64,000 bases of DNA from Antilocapra americana (GCA_007570785.1 ML664662.1:2654058-2718057); one strand, 5' to 3'. Positions 46,004-57,639 are shown, counted from the first letter of the stretch. Translations and numbers: made by a program. The notes: generated by a model from the sequence alone, not told the origin.

Positions 46004-46191
46004 CAGGGGTCCCCAACCTCTGGCCTGCAGACCGGTACCTCCTGTCAGATCAGTGGTGGCATGAGATGAGAAAGTGCACAATAAATGTCATGTGCCTGAA
46101 TCATCCTGAAACCACCCCCCTAACCTCAGTCCACAGAAGAATTGTCTTCCACAAAATCAGTCCTTGGTGCCAAAAATGTTGGGGACCGCTG
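46004..46191 (+). mobile_element. hAT (MER30-like) DNA transposon, copy 3
   Basis: Begins CAGGGGTCCCCAACCTCTGG and ends AATGTTGGGGACCGCTG; the interior includes TCCTGTCAGATCAGTGGTGG. Flanking 8-mers ATCTACAG and GTTTAGAG match at 5 of 8. Confidence 0.88.
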
Positions 46192-47086
46192 GTTTAGAGG
46201 GGACAATAATGAATTTGGGGAGGGGGGTTAGAACCAGAATTTATTGTAGCATATACACTTTCTGACCTCCCATCAGTATATACATCTGAAAAGTGATACT
46301 GCAGTGGCTACGGACCGTATGAGAGCATCCCATCTCTGCATTAGCATCTCTACATTGTCTAGAGCAGCCTCAGTGATGGTAGGTGGAAAGACGGCCACAT
46401 GTGACACAGGACAGCTGGCAATATCCTTGAAACAAGCAGTTATGATCACAAAACAGGATTCAAAATGATTTTCCACCAGCTGTAGAAACCTCAAATTTTA
46501 CATGTAAATGGAAAGCAAAGTGCAGCTGTAGGGGTTTTCAATCATGACTGTCTTCTCTCCTTTTCCCCATACCACCAAGCAAAGACACAGGGCTCCTCAC
46601 CACTGGGGTGTAGATTTTTACCCCGGTGGGCAGGGGGCACTGCACAGGGACTCTGCGGAGCAGAAAGGAGAGCACAGACTGCTTTGGGGAAATGGAACAC
46701 TCTGTCTTTGGCAAACGACTCATCTGGTTTGCCTTTGCCCTCTGAGAAATCCTGATATACAGACATACACTCGTGCCTCGCTAAAGCAACTTTTAAGGTA
46801 TTTAACCTATATGGAAGGTCACTGTTTTAAAACAAGCCACAGAATTCTTTTGTCACAGCTAAATAAAGAAACAGTGAGGGTCAACAAGTAAGGTTTCAGA
46901 TTTGGTGAAATTCCTGCATGTAGAATTTTCTGGGCATTTCAGCTCACAGTAGGTGGCATTTGGAAACTAGCAAATATCCCTGGAGATGCCAGCTAGCCTC
47001 TCTGTACCCTTCACACATTCCAAGAGGTTTCAAAAGTCTCCCCCCAGAGACCCTTGAACTGAGTTCTCCACTCTTTGTATACTCAC
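46192..47086. other. Intron 3, unassigned
   Basis: A minus-strand open frame 46494-46273 (ENHFESCFVIITACFKDIAS) has no motif or splice context that I can support as an exon; probably an old repeat or chance. Confidence 0.4.
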
Positions 47087-47161
47087 CTCATGACGAAACA
47101 CGAACCCTGAAATGCCAGCCACGAGCTCAGCCAGAAACACCAGGGACAGAAACATGGCGTA
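47087..47161 (-). CDS. TSPAN7: TSPAN7 coding exon 3 (TM3)
   Basis: This exon is 75 bp, 25 codons, phase 0 to phase 0. It encodes YAMFLSLVFLAELVAGISGF and then VFRHE, which is transmembrane segment 3 (residues 91-115) with the conserved Glu in the sequence LAELVAGI, a common feature of tetraspanin TM3. The acceptor is TTGCAG before TAC, and the donor is GAG followed by GTGAGT. The exon is almost all membrane segment, so skipping it would keep the frame but invert the topology of the rest of the protein. Confidence 0.96.
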
Positions 47162-47395
47162 CTGCAAGGCAAGTGGACATGGACACCGTCAGATATGGTG
47201 GGAGGGAGGAGACTGCCTCTTCGGACTAAGTCAGAGGGATGTACCCACACGACCTTGCATGTTAGCTTGCGTCTATTCAATACATTTGGGGCACGTGGGC
47301 CGAGGACAGTGCATCTAGGGACCAACATCAGGCCTCTCAGGTTGGCTCCACCAGGAGAATTCTGGAAGGGCTTTTTACAACTAAGTATCCAGTAC

Positions 47396-47600
47396 TGTGG
47401 CTCAGATAGCAAAGAATCCACCTGCATTGCAGGAGACTTGGGTTCAATCCCTGGGTCAGTAAGTTTCCCCAGAGAAGGAAATGGCAACCCACTCCAGTAT
47501 TGCCTGGAGAATCCCATGGACAGAGAAGCCTGGCGGGCTACAGTCAATGGGGTCATAAAGAGTCAGACACGACTGAGCGACGAACACTTTCACTTTTCTC
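47396..47600 (+). mobile_element. Bov-tA SINE in intron 2
   Basis: GTGGCTCAGATAGCAAAGAA to GTCAGACACGACTGAGCGAC, forward and nearly complete. Confidence 0.92.
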
Positions 47601-48215
47601 ATCCACTATTCTTCCTGTGAGGCTCCTCGAGGTAGAGAGTGTTGGGAGAGGGGGGTGTGAGCCCTTTATAGCACGTTCGTCATCAAGGTCACTTGGGAGT
47701 CTGCAAGTTGAGAGTACTCCCACCACCTGCCCATTGCTGGCAGCTCATTCTGGTTTTAAACTGTTTCGATTGCTAGAAAGCATTCTTCCCCTTGGCCACA
47801 GTGGGCCTCCTTGTAACTTCCACTGGTTGGAGTCAGATCTTCCTTCAGGAGACACCAGAACCAGCCCATCTTCTCTTCTATGCTACAGCCCCCTGTGTGG
47901 GAACCCAGTCATGGAGGGACCCAGCTGCTTCTCTCCCTTCGGGCATCCCCTCCCATTTCCTTAAGCACATCTCCTATGAAGTGGCTTCAACCCCCCTTCG
48001 TCAGAGCAGCTGCCGGAATACGCACAGGCAACATGACATCCTCACTCTGGCCTGAATGCAGCTCCTGCAGTGATGGGCCTCTTACCTCCGTGTTCTGCAG
48101 ACTCGATAGCCTTTTGAAAAGTAAATCAGCTACGCTACTGACAAATAATGTTTGCAAGCATCGAAAACCCTCACTGCTTCTTATACATTCCATGCTTCTT
48201 GTACTTTCCAAGGCA

Positions 48216-48217
<2 letters not shown>
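47601..48217. other. Intron 2, unassigned
   Basis: No element recognised. Confidence 0.4.

Positions 48218-48253
<36 letters not shown>
48218..48253. repeat. (TG)n microsatellite
   Basis: About 17 TG units after CAAGGCAAT. Confidence 0.95.
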
Positions 48254-48254
<1 letters not shown>

Positions 48255-49139
48255 ACATGTGAGTATGTGTGCCCAAGTTCAGGGATATTACACGGTACTT
48301 ATGAGATATTAAGGCTTTCCATTTTTGTGACTTTGAAAAGCAGATAAAAGGAAAGAGAATTGATTCCTTTCCTATGAGGCATATGTCTTACAATCTGCTG
48401 CTTCTCATCCTGAAATGAAATACACCAGTCCCAAATGTTGGGGGAATGGTCCTTGGTGATGCCATGGAATTTGGGTACCCTGCAAATGGCCATATTGCTT
48501 GCTTGTAAAGTACACATCTGTGCACAGGATCATAAATTATTTTTCTCTGCTAGGGGCATCTATATTCAAAGGAGGAAATACAGCCTTAAAATGCCAGTTA
48601 GTCTCTCTGCACATTGAAAGCACAGGCACTACCAAACACACAGTAATGAAATGAAGGCTCAATGTATACAACTTCCTCTCTCAACTTGGTACAATGCACA
48701 ATTAGAAACACCCTTTAGTCTAGGGAGAGTGTCACCCCAGGCCTAGACTCCACGAGACAGTATTGTGAGATAGTAATTGTTAGGAAGCAGGTGGGAGGAA
48801 GAACTTTTGACTCTGTGGTCAGAAGTCCTCCTGGATTTGAGTCCTGGCCATGTTGTAGAGTAACTGTTAGGCAACAGGCCACTGCTCTGAGCCTCCATAA
48901 GTGAAAATAGTTATTTTTAGTTGTTTTGCAATTAATGAGGTTAAATGAGGACTGTAAAATTCTAGAGAGACAGTTAATCAAGTGACTTCATCTCTGCTCA
49001 GCTAGATCAGCAGTTTCGTGTCCCTGGGAGGTTCTCTGCTTCTGGAAGCTTCTAGAGAAGAGCTGTTGCTCCTTCAGAAGGCCTACTGGGGAGAGCCTGC
49101 ATTACATTCAGGTGGTAGGGTTCAAGTTTTCTCCAAATG
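48254..49139. other. Intron 2, mostly unassigned, weak MIR near 48790-48960
   Basis: GACTCTGTGGTCAGAAGTCC and CAGGCCACTGCTCTGAGCCT may be MIR remnants; too diverged to bound. Confidence 0.35.
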
Positions 49140-49260
49140 AAAATACTGCAGTAGAAACAGTCCTGGCTTTGGAAAGAAGCTTCTCTGGGTTCCGAACCCA
49201 GGTCTGTGCACATTAGTTGTGTGAACCTGAACAAGCTTCACACACACCTCCAAGTTTTTA
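49140..49260 (+). mobile_element. MIR fragment
   Basis: GGGTTCCGAACCCAGGTCTG then TAGTTGTGTGAACCTGAACA matches the MIR core. Confidence 0.55.
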
Positions 49261-49754
49261 TCACGTAATATGAAAATACAACCTGTACTTCACGGTGGAA
49301 TAACTAAAATGTAGTACGCCCACAGGACAACACTGAGCAGGGAACAGGAATCAAGAGCAACCCCCACCCCCAAAACTTCTCTACTCCCCAAAAGGCTTGC
49401 TTGTCAGTAAGCTCACAAGTGTTAGGAGAAAATGGAAGCGTGGTGTGAAACCACCTTCAGAAGAGGCCAGATATGACTGTTCCACTGTTGCATGTCCTGT
49501 TCTGCTCCAGTCATAGTCTTTAGGCTGGAAGAAACCTTAGTGATTTAGTCCCATAGAGTTCTTTCATAAAGGGGGACAGAGGCCCAAAGAGGTTACATCC
49601 TTGCCATCAACACTTAAGCCAGTTAGTGTCAGGGCCTGTCAAGGTCTCAAGTCTCCCCCCTTCTTGTCTGGACAGGTGGATTTGCAGAGGTCTTTCTTTT
49701 CTGTGCCTCTGGAGTTAATTCTCCCCTTGCTAATCCCTGTACCCAGGAAGAGGG
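49261..49754. other. Intron 2, unassigned, possible MIR-like remnant near 49510-49650
   Basis: GGCTGGAAGAAACCTTAGTG and GGCCCAAAGAGGTTACATCC recall an old mammalian SINE; not certain. Confidence 0.35.
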
Positions 49755-49925
49755 TCTCAGCCCTGGCTGTGCAATAGCGCCCCCTGGAGAGCTTTCAGAA
49801 AATATGCAGCCAGACCCTCACCACCATAGATTCTGGTTCCATTGGCTGGGGGTGGGTCCCTGGCAGAGCTGTTTTTAAAAAGCTGCCCAGGTGACTTAGA
49901 TATGGATCAAAGTTGAAGACTACCA
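49755..49925 (+). mobile_element. MER5A-like hAT element
   Basis: CTCAGCCCTGGCTGTGCAAT at one end, and TTTTTAAAAAGCTGCCCAGG with a GTGACTTAGATATG end at the other: MER5A terminal features. Confidence 0.7.
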
Positions 49926-50337
49926 AACCTAGACCAAAGGAAACACTAGTGCCTGTAAAGTGAAGGTTGACTCAAGGTGCTAGTGGAGGTGACAGCAGCA
50001 GAAGTGCCTCAATATGGTCTCACTACAGCTTTTCCACCAACCTGAAGGATCAATGGTGGCCAGGTATGAGCTTCCTGCATGGTCTGCAGGGCAGAAAGTG
50101 GCCAAATCAAGCACAACCTCCATGGTGCTGTCAACAAAGAGACCGGGAAGATGGGCCCTTTGGAGTGAATCATCCTCACACCCATCTGTCAATAGACAGT
50201 ATTAAGGGTTACTACAATTTAGGGCTGAACAAGAAAAGACAGGCAACACAGCACTCCATGCTCCCCTTTCAAAGAACAAGAAGTCTGAGAGAAATTCTTT
50301 TAAATAAAGTTGTCTTTTGAGTAGAGCTCCTTGCAGC
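49926..50337. other. Intron 2, unassigned
   Basis: No element recognised. Confidence 0.4.
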
Positions 50338-50353
50338 CTTTTATCTATGAAAA

Positions 50354-50565
50354 GTATTGAAAGTGTTAGTTACTCAGTCGTGTCCAACTCTGCAATCCCA
50401 TGGACTATAGCCCACTAGGCTCTTCTGTCCACAGGATTTTCCAGGCAAGAATACTGGAGTGGGTTGCCATGCCCTCCTCCAGGGGATCTTTCCAACCCAG
50501 GGACTGAAGCTGGGTCTCCTACATTGCAGGCAGACTCTTCACCACTGGAGCCACCAGAGAAGTCA
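50354..50565 (-). mobile_element. Bov-tA SINE with perfect 16-bp duplication
   Basis: Plus strand GTGTTAGTTACTCAGTCGTG to ACTGGAGCCACCAGAGAAG. CTTTTATCTATGAAAA at 50338-50353 and 50566-50581 is identical on both sides, implying a recent insertion. Confidence 0.96.
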
Positions 50566-50581
50566 CTTTTATCTATGAAAA

Positions 50582-51283
50582 CCTTCCACATTAATGGGCA
50601 AGAGAGTAAAGAATTAGGCAACTGGTCTACCAAAAAGTTGAGACTTGCAGTAACATCTTTCAACAGCCTGCCTTACTCTTTGGGCAACATCACTGCTGTG
50701 TTTGTCCTATTACCAGGTCCTGGTAGCTGACACTTGGTCCCATATCAACCATCTATTGAGTAGGGAAGTTCTGGCTTAGTTCAGCTCCCAGCACATGGAA
50801 CCAGGGGATGCAGATGTAGAGGAGAGCATGCCCATGCATCCGAGCACGGCCAAGCTCAAGGAGGCAGAAAAGTATTTCTCCACTGAGAACTTGGGCATGA
50901 AAGGCTGCTTATGCTCAAGGTGCTGCCTCACCCACCAAGGCTGCACATCACATGCTTCAAGAGATTTCTAAGACTGAATTCAAAACTAGAACAAGGCATC
51001 TTGCTATAAATGGCTATAAATGGCTTATTGGAACTGCTAGCCACTGCTTTGTCATCATCTACCTCGAGGGACCAGGACTGGATTTTTTGTGCCAGGCTGT
51101 GTCTGGGCTTGTCTGTCCCTTTAGGGGACTAAAGGGTAGGTTAGGTAAGAGTCTGGACTAAAATTAGAGTCAATGAATATCAAGGTCTCGTCCGTGGCTT
51201 CAAGAAGGGCCACTTCGCTTTCACATGATTTGCATTTTTACAAAACAGAATCCGAAAGCAGTATTCCATTGTGACCTACTCAC
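50582..51283. other. Intron 2, part adjoining exon 2 donor
   Basis: No element recognised. Confidence 0.4.
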
Positions 51284-51472
51284 CAGTTTCAGCATCCATG
51301 GGCTACCACGGCATGTGGCAAAGCATCCAAACAGGCCAAACACGACGATGGTGGTGCCAGTGCCGATGAGCACATAGGGAGCATTTGTGGAATTCTCGGC
51401 GATAAGGGAGATGTAGGTGCCCAGAGTAAGTTTGCCCCAGACTCCAACGGCCAGCAGGATCACCCCAGTGAT
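51284..51472 (-). CDS. TSPAN7: TSPAN7 coding exon 2 (end of TM1, small loop, TM2)
   Basis: This exon is 189 bp, 63 codons, phase 0 at both ends. It begins ITGVILLAVGVWGKL, the second half of transmembrane segment 1, and continues through the small extracellular loop with an N-glycosylation sequon (ENST, N54 in human numbering). It then gives TM2 (YVLIGTGTTIVVFGLFGCFA) and the short cytoplasmic turn ending RGSPWMLKL. The acceptor reads TTTTCAG before ATC at 51472; the donor is CTG followed by GTGAGT. The Cys-rich end of TM2 (GCFATC) is a typical palmitoylation zone in tetraspanins (family knowledge). As far as I recall the human sequence, this exon is identical to it, which fits strong constraint. 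Numbering assumes the usual 27-residue exon 1. Confidence 0.97.
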
Positions 51473-51771
51473 CTGAAAAGGACAGGAAGGATAAGGGATG
51501 GTAAGACTGTTGCTGAGAGAGATGAGAATCGACACCGAGCAACATGGCCAGAATCTGCAGACTCCAGTTTCCAGGAACGAGCAGACACTTGCTGTAGGAG
51601 TCCCTGAAGCCCTGGGAAAGGCCAGAGCCCATGAGCCAAAGCCATCATAGAGGAGACCCTTTGTGGGCAATCAGATCTGTCCCTCACACAATCCCATAGG
51701 CAGGTACCTTGTTAACTAGAAGTCAAGCCAACATAAAGAACTTAAAAAATAAAGCTGCTTAACACATTATT

Positions 51772-51981
51772 CGAATTCCTTGGTAACTCAGTGGTAAAGA
51801 ATCCTCTTGCCAATGCAGGTGGTGTGGGTTTGATACCTGGGTTGGGAAGATCCCCTGGAGGAGGAAATGGCAACCCACTCCAGTATTCTTGCCTGGGAAA
51901 TTCTATGAACAGAGGAGCCTGGTGGACTATAGTCCATGGGGTTGCAAAGAGTTGGAAACAACTGAGCAACTAAAAAACAAC
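51772..51981 (+). mobile_element. Bov-tA SINE with perfect 11-bp duplication
   Basis: AATTCCTTGGTAACTCAGTG to GTTGGAAACAACTGAGCAAC; AACACATTATT at 51761-51771 and 51982-51992. About 290 bases upstream of exon 2 in intron 1. Confidence 0.95.
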
Positions 51982-51992
51982 AACACATTATT

Positions 51993-52739
51993 GATGCCAC
52001 AGGTGTTACCTTCTGTAAAAATCTCTCGGTCAGGTCAATGATGTGTTTAAAGGTACATCCTAATACAGGTCTGAGCACCTTCCCAGTTCTGGTCTGAGAG
52101 CTGCTGCCCAACACAGAGCTGGGCATGACCCCAGTAAGAACATCAGCTGACCTCTTCAATGGCACATGTGTTTATGGAATATTTTAAGGATATCCTGCAT
52201 GACGTTTTCAAGAATAAGGTGACCTTCTTTGACTATCATGACAAAAATCTCTACAGAAGCAAAATATTCAAAGTATTTTTGAATCCCTATTGATGTGCTA
52301 CCTTATTTGTGATACTTCATTCACTATAAAACAACAGAAGAATCTGAATAGTTCCTGGAGTTAGCTATAATACGATTTGTCAAATTGCTCTGATTGGTCC
52401 GAAGGAAATCCCCACAGTGTACTAAACCACAGAACCGTCCATCAGTCGGGCCTGTACTTCAGGGCATAGACTTGGGGCTGGGCACCATTTCTGACTTTCC
52501 AACCCCTGCAGGCCATGCACCCTGGCAGCCTTAGCTACTGAAGCCAGCTGCTGACTTTGTGTCTCCAGCTTCCCAGTCCATCTCTCCCTCAGTTTACCAG
52601 CAGCTGAGCAGCTCATTTGAACTGACATCTCTCCAACTGCCACCACTTCTGACATCTTATAAGGCTTGAAAAGAGGCCTGAGTGTCCAAGGTAGCCCTTC
52701 TGCACCTTCTCCTCCCACCCTATCCCCTGATGACCCACA
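51993..52739. other. Intron 1, unassigned
   Basis: No element recognised. Confidence 0.4.
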
Positions 52740-52815
52740 CCAAGTGCTCCCCAGGAGATGTGGGTTCGATCCCTGGGTTGGGACTGAAGGAGGGCATGGC
52801 AACAGATTCTTCACT
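52740..52815 (+). mobile_element. Bov-tA SINE fragment
   Basis: GTGGGTTCGATCCCTGGGTT and GAGGGCATGGCAAC: middle part only. Confidence 0.65.
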
Positions 52816-52924
52816 TTACTAAATCTATTACCACTTGTCAAGTGAGGAGGCAAATAATAAAAAGAATGAACTAACAGATGGAAATAGAGATGATTATATG
52901 GAGTGAAATAAGGCGGATAGAGAA

Positions 52925-53100
52925 ATCTTCTTGCAATGCAGGAGACCTGGGTTCAATCCCTGGGTCAGGAAGATCCCCTGGAGAAGGAAATGGCAACCCA
53001 CTCCAGTATTCTTGCCTGGAGAATCCCATGGACCACGGAGCCTAGTAGGCTACAGTCCATGGGGTCACAAAGAATTGGACATGACTGAAATGACTTAGCA
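52925..53100 (+). mobile_element. Bov-tA SINE with GATA-rich tail
   Basis: TCTTCTTGCAATGCAGGAGA to AATTGGACATGACTGAAATG, followed by a short imperfect (GATA)n at about 53115-53145. Confidence 0.92.
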
Positions 53101-53149
53101 GGCAAGCAAGCACAGACAGGTAGATAGATAGACAAACAGATAAATATAG

Positions 53150-54900
53150 AGTGAGGAGGCAAGATGAGAAACTGAAGAAGATCTGTATGAAACAAATCAA
53201 TACCAGCCTCTCCAAGGTTTCCCCTGTCAATTAACATACCGTTCCTTAACGTCTATAAGTGAACACAGGCTACACGAGGAATCAAATGCCTGGACCAGTG
53301 GATCTCCAGGACTTTCTCTCTTGACACTCCCTTCAGCAGTTTGGAGCCATCAAGCTCCACCATCGGATTGTTTGTCTGTGCAGGAAAAAGAACAGACCCT
53401 CCACCTTTCCCCATATCAGCTGACAGGGGGCTCCAGCAATTTGGGGAACAGGATCAGTGTAAACAACAGGAGCTTGGTGAATCTCCCCTACCCCTACTTT
53501 GGAGAACCATCACTGTGAAAGACAGAAATAACATCTTTAAAGTAGAAAAAGGTCAAGGAATTTGTGCTACTTTTATAAGGTGAAGGAATGTGATACAATT
53601 TTGACGAGAAAGTGTTTGACACTAATATTTGGGAGAAAGCGGCCCAATGGAGGTCTACTGCCTTTGAAAAGTCAAAACAGGGATGGCCTTAGTGAGTTAG
53701 GAAAACCAAGAACACATTTGTTGTCAAGAATTCCAAGTCCTCTACTGGCACCTGGTGGTTTCTAAAGAAAGTACCTCCCTGGAACACCTTTTCTGCCACC
53801 CTCCTCCAAAGGGAAACAGACTGCTTTTCATCCACTAGAATCAAAATAGAAGATTCAACTCTACTCCTTAGGGGTAAGAATGCAGTGAACAGTAGGTAGT
53901 AAGGACAGTACCATCTTTTATTACTCGACGTTTAGCACAGGGCCAGGCACAGAATAAATGCTTAATATTCATTGACAAACACATTTCTTTTCTATGGGTC
54001 TTAGACCTCTATTTTATGAGTCTTTCACATGCCACACAGTTACAAAACTTTTCCATCAAGTAAATACTGAGACGTAACTTAAAATGAAACTAAAGAGAAT
54101 CTTTCTCCCCTAATTCCCTCTTTGGCATTAACTGCCTAAAGATGTAAATATTAATATCATAATGTAAGTGTAATGAACAAAACCAAAAATCCCATTAAAC
54201 TAGGCATTGTTTAGACTGAGTATGTCTCATCCAGACACCTGTGATTTCATATGACTGCCCCCAAAGATTTAGTTTCCCTTCATACATACACTGAGTAGCT
54301 GTATTCTATATGCTATTATTGCCAGTTATTACTGGAACATGATGACTTTAATGCAAGTTTATACCACTCACCAAGTATAAGAGTTTGATACTATCTCTTT
54401 CTTACTTCTATGGCCAACGATTTCATGAAGTTCAGTTAATAACCTAACAAAGATTATATGCAGTATGTCAAAGTTAACACAAATCCCGATTTTAAGACAA
54501 ACTGTATTAACATTTTTATTCCTTTTCTTTCAAAAAATAATTTCTGCAAATGCAGCCATTTCCTTGAGTATAAAATGTCTCCTCATATAATATCAACTTG
54601 TTAAAATGTTCATATAATGTAAATTATACAAATATTCCTCTTTTTTATTTTTTTTGCAAAAGGACTATTTTTACAGACCTCCAAGGGTACTTCTTAAAGA
54701 CTGCCACTGGGCACAAACAAACACAACAGTGTTAAGGAGAAAGAAGAAAGAATAAGCAGACAAGGGAGGAAAGGGGTTAGGTCGAAATGGACCCTGAAGT
54801 GAGTAAAACTATATTTGCTAGAAATAGTGGTGGTGGACTTGGGATGAGCCTTGGAGGAAATTGCCAGGTAGTTGAAGGGGAAAAAAATACAAAAGCAAGC
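53150..54900. other. Intron 1, unassigned 1.75 kb
   Basis: No confident element; a short MIR/L2-like end near 53930-53970 (GCACAGGGCCAGGCACAGAA). A/T rich after 54000. Confidence 0.4.
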
Positions 54901-54904
54901 AATG

Positions 54905-55115
54905 TGCGTGTGAGTGTGTGTTCAGTCATGTCCAACTCTTTGCGACCCCTTGGACTGTAGCCTGTTAGGTGCCTCTGTCCGTAGGATTTCCCAGGCAAGA
55001 ATACTGGAGTGGGTTGCCATTTCTTTCTTCATGGGATCTTCCTGATCCAGGAATCGAACCTGTGTCTCCTGCATTGGCAGGTGGATTCTTTACCACTGCA
55101 CCACCCAGGAAGCCT
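54905..55115 (-). mobile_element. Bov-tA SINE
   Basis: GTTCAGTCATGTCCAACTCT to CACTGCACCACCCAGGAAGC, reverse orientation. Confidence 0.92.
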
Positions 55116-55207
55116 CAAAAAACACAGCAAACAAGCACTTACTCACATCTTTTCTACTATAACAATGCTTCTTTGCAAGAAAAAGAAACATACTATAGGA
55201 TTTTCTT

Positions 55208-55337
55208 TCTTTCATTTTTTTTTGATCACACCACAGTGCATGTGGGATCTTAGTTCCCCGACCAAGGATCGAACGAACCTGCGCTGTCTGCATTGGAAGT
55301 ATGGCATCATAACCATGGCACCACCAGGGAAGTCCCA
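55208..55337 (-). mobile_element. CHR-type SINE
   Basis: Poly(T) start, GGATCTTAGTTCCCCGACCA and GCACCACCAGGGAAGTCCC. Confidence 0.9.
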
Positions 55338-56206
55338 GGATTTTCTTTCCTTGGATCCTGCTCACACAGCAACACTCATCCCTACATGTGCCTTGATGAG
55401 CACCCAGAGTGCAAAGGAAAGAACAGATTCTCTTGACCTCTCTCTTATGCACTGGGCTGCAGTGAATAAGTGGGTTCAAAGCTCACCAATGCAATTTTGA
55501 GTCTCAGCTCTTCAGAGACCTTAAATTCTGAAATCAAGCAGCATGTCACTGACTTGGCTTTCTCATGGAAGTTTTTCTTCCTTCTAAGAAGAATCAATTT
55601 GCAAGCAGCCAATGGCACAGCCAAGGAGGGGACAGATTAGAGCTGAAACCATGCTGAACAGCCTGGTGAAGGCCCTGCCACCTTCCATGCTCCTGCATCG
55701 ACCACAAACAATGAGGGCAGGCCTGGTGCCCACCAGCAGCAGCCAGGCTGAATCTTGGTCTTTTTTAACTCCCAGCATCTCATGGTGGCTCAGTATTTTC
55801 TGCATGCCTACAACACAGCTCTAAATGTATGGGGAACAGAGCACCTCTGCTACTACTAATTTAGGCTTGGTAAGGAACTGAGAAAACTGTAATGGTAGCA
55901 TCCAAGAAGGCAGATCAGAGCTAGAAAAGGTTTGGTGTGCTCATTCACATTACTTGAAAATTATACTGAAAGAAAACCATAGATGGATTGGCCACTCTAC
56001 CAAGGGGTGTCTGAAATGCTCTGGAAGAGACTTACTGAAGTTTATGTTCATCTTGAAGTGGGTACAGAGGGGAAACAGGCAGCAGAGAGGAATGAGCCCT
56101 CTTGCTCCTGAAAGGTCAGCGATGTGAACACAGGCAAGTCTCCTCACAGCATCCTGATCTCAGAGAGCAGACAGGGACATAGCAGTGCCGTCCATTTCAC
56201 ACACCC
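55338..56206. other. Intron 1, unassigned
   Basis: No element recognised. Confidence 0.4.
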
Positions 56207-56216
56207 AGAGGCATTT

Positions 56217-56673
56217 CATTGTTTTATTTTTAAAATTTTTATTGGGGCATAAAAATACAGTAAAGTGAGTCTCTTACACATATTTTGCTATATAGGTCAT
56301 TCTAGAGTATTGAGTAGAGTTCTCTGTGCTATACAGTAGGTCCTTATTATCTATTTTATATATAGGATTGTGTATATGTCAATCCCAATTTATATGCCCA
56401 CATGTATATTATCTCTCCTCTACCCCTTACCCCCCAGAAACCATAAGTTTATTTTCTGCATCTGTAACTCTATTTCTGTTTTTTTATAAGTTCATTTGTA
56501 CTCTTTTATTAGATTCCACATATAAGTGATACCATACATTTGTCTTCCTCTGTCTGACTTACTTCACACAGTATGACTAGGGCCATCCATGTTGCTGCAA
56601 ATGGCATTATTTTGTTCTTTTTATGGCTGAGTAGTATTCCATTGTATATATATATACCACATCTTCTTTATCA
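56217..56673 (-). mobile_element. L1 3' end insertion
   Basis: Reverse L1 tail: GTTCTCTGTGCTATACAGTA, then CATGTTGCTGCAAATGGCAT and GGCTGAGTAGTATTCCATTG. Duplication AGAGGCATTT at 56207-56216 and 56674-56683. It lies in the same orientation as TSPAN7. Confidence 0.9.
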
Positions 56674-56683
56674 AGAGGCATTT

Positions 56684-57639
56684 TCTTGAGCCCACTCCCT
56701 TTCTGCATGCAGACCACAGACCTCCTGATTAAACTGTAGCCACTCCTCTTTTGCCCATGAAAGGCTGTGCCAGGCTTGGGTTTGACAGAGTAGAGCCTAC
56801 ATATTTTCTTTTTCTTTAACTACACAATATACTAAATAGGAGTTTGTGGCATCATTAGGATAATGTTAAGATGCTCATGTAGAAGGTGGGGCTCATGAGC
56901 CATCTATTATGAAATTAAGAGGAAAAAGATAACAGAAAATTGAACTACAGAAGCACGAGCTATCTAGAAGATGCACCCTTCCCTAAGAAGCTATATGGAA
57001 TAGAAAACACAGGATCTAAAACTAACAGAAATAAACAGGCAGAAGAAGCTGTGGGCAGAAAATCTCAGCTAGGTAGCCATTTTAGGTGAAAGCCACAATT
57101 CAATTATCCCAGAGGTTTATAGGTTAATTCACTCTACACAACACCCAGATATGGGGAAAAGTTCTCCCCCCATTCCAAGTGATTCTGTAACTCAGGAAAA
57201 ATAATGCCTGACACAGAAACTCCATACACATCAATAACAATGAAAACCCATGTCCTTGGAAGTTAGAGTTTAAAAGGAAAAGTATCCAACCAACCCTGCT
57301 TTCAGTTCATTCTTACGTGTATGTGTGCGTGCTGAGAGGACGGCAGGCGAGAGCAAGTCTTTGCAGTTTACTGACCTGATTTCAGAGATGGCTAAAGCAA
57401 TCAGAAAGACAGAGAAGCCAGCAGCTTCCACCCATGAGCTGATGGAAGTTTACTTCTTAACTGTGAAGTAGTAGCAGTGTAAAGCTGTCATATTTACAAC
57501 TTACACTCTTATTATGAGTTATTTGTGTAAATGTTTAATATGTTCAAATAGCCTAAGGACCAGGATTTATTGGGCTTTTACAGTGGGCTTGAGAACTCAC
57601 ATCAGATGAGCAGCAGAAAGAGATTCAACATATTTAAAA
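56684..57639. other. Intron 1, unassigned
   Basis: No element recognised. Confidence 0.4.

Larger units (their letters stand above)
28078..51472 (-). other. TSPAN7: TSPAN7 gene, exons 2-7 with introns (partial gene, 5' end off window)
   Basis: Six coding blocks on the minus strand join in order into residues 28-249 of tetraspanin 7. Every border has AG before the exon and GT after it. TSPAN7 is a four-pass membrane protein of neurons and other cells; it is known to bind PICK1 through its C-terminus and to affect AMPA receptor trafficking and spine growth, and human mutations cause X-linked intellectual disability. Introns inside the window are about 4.1 kb (2), 2.8 kb (3), 1.9 kb (4), 5.0 kb (5) and 7.8 kb (6). 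Exon 1, which carries the start codon and the first part of TM1, was looked for in 51473-64000 and not found, consistent with the very long first intron of the human gene. The downstream end is an estimate from the poly(A) signal. Confidence 0.95.

Noticed and set aside
51221..51670. 149-residue frame as a complete single-exon gene
   Set aside because: Only 51472-51284 matches TSPAN7; the ends read into intron through proper AG and GT sites.
54905..55500. Plus-strand frames of 94 and 163 residues
   Set aside because: They cross reverse Bov-tA and CHR SINEs and have no recognisable domain.
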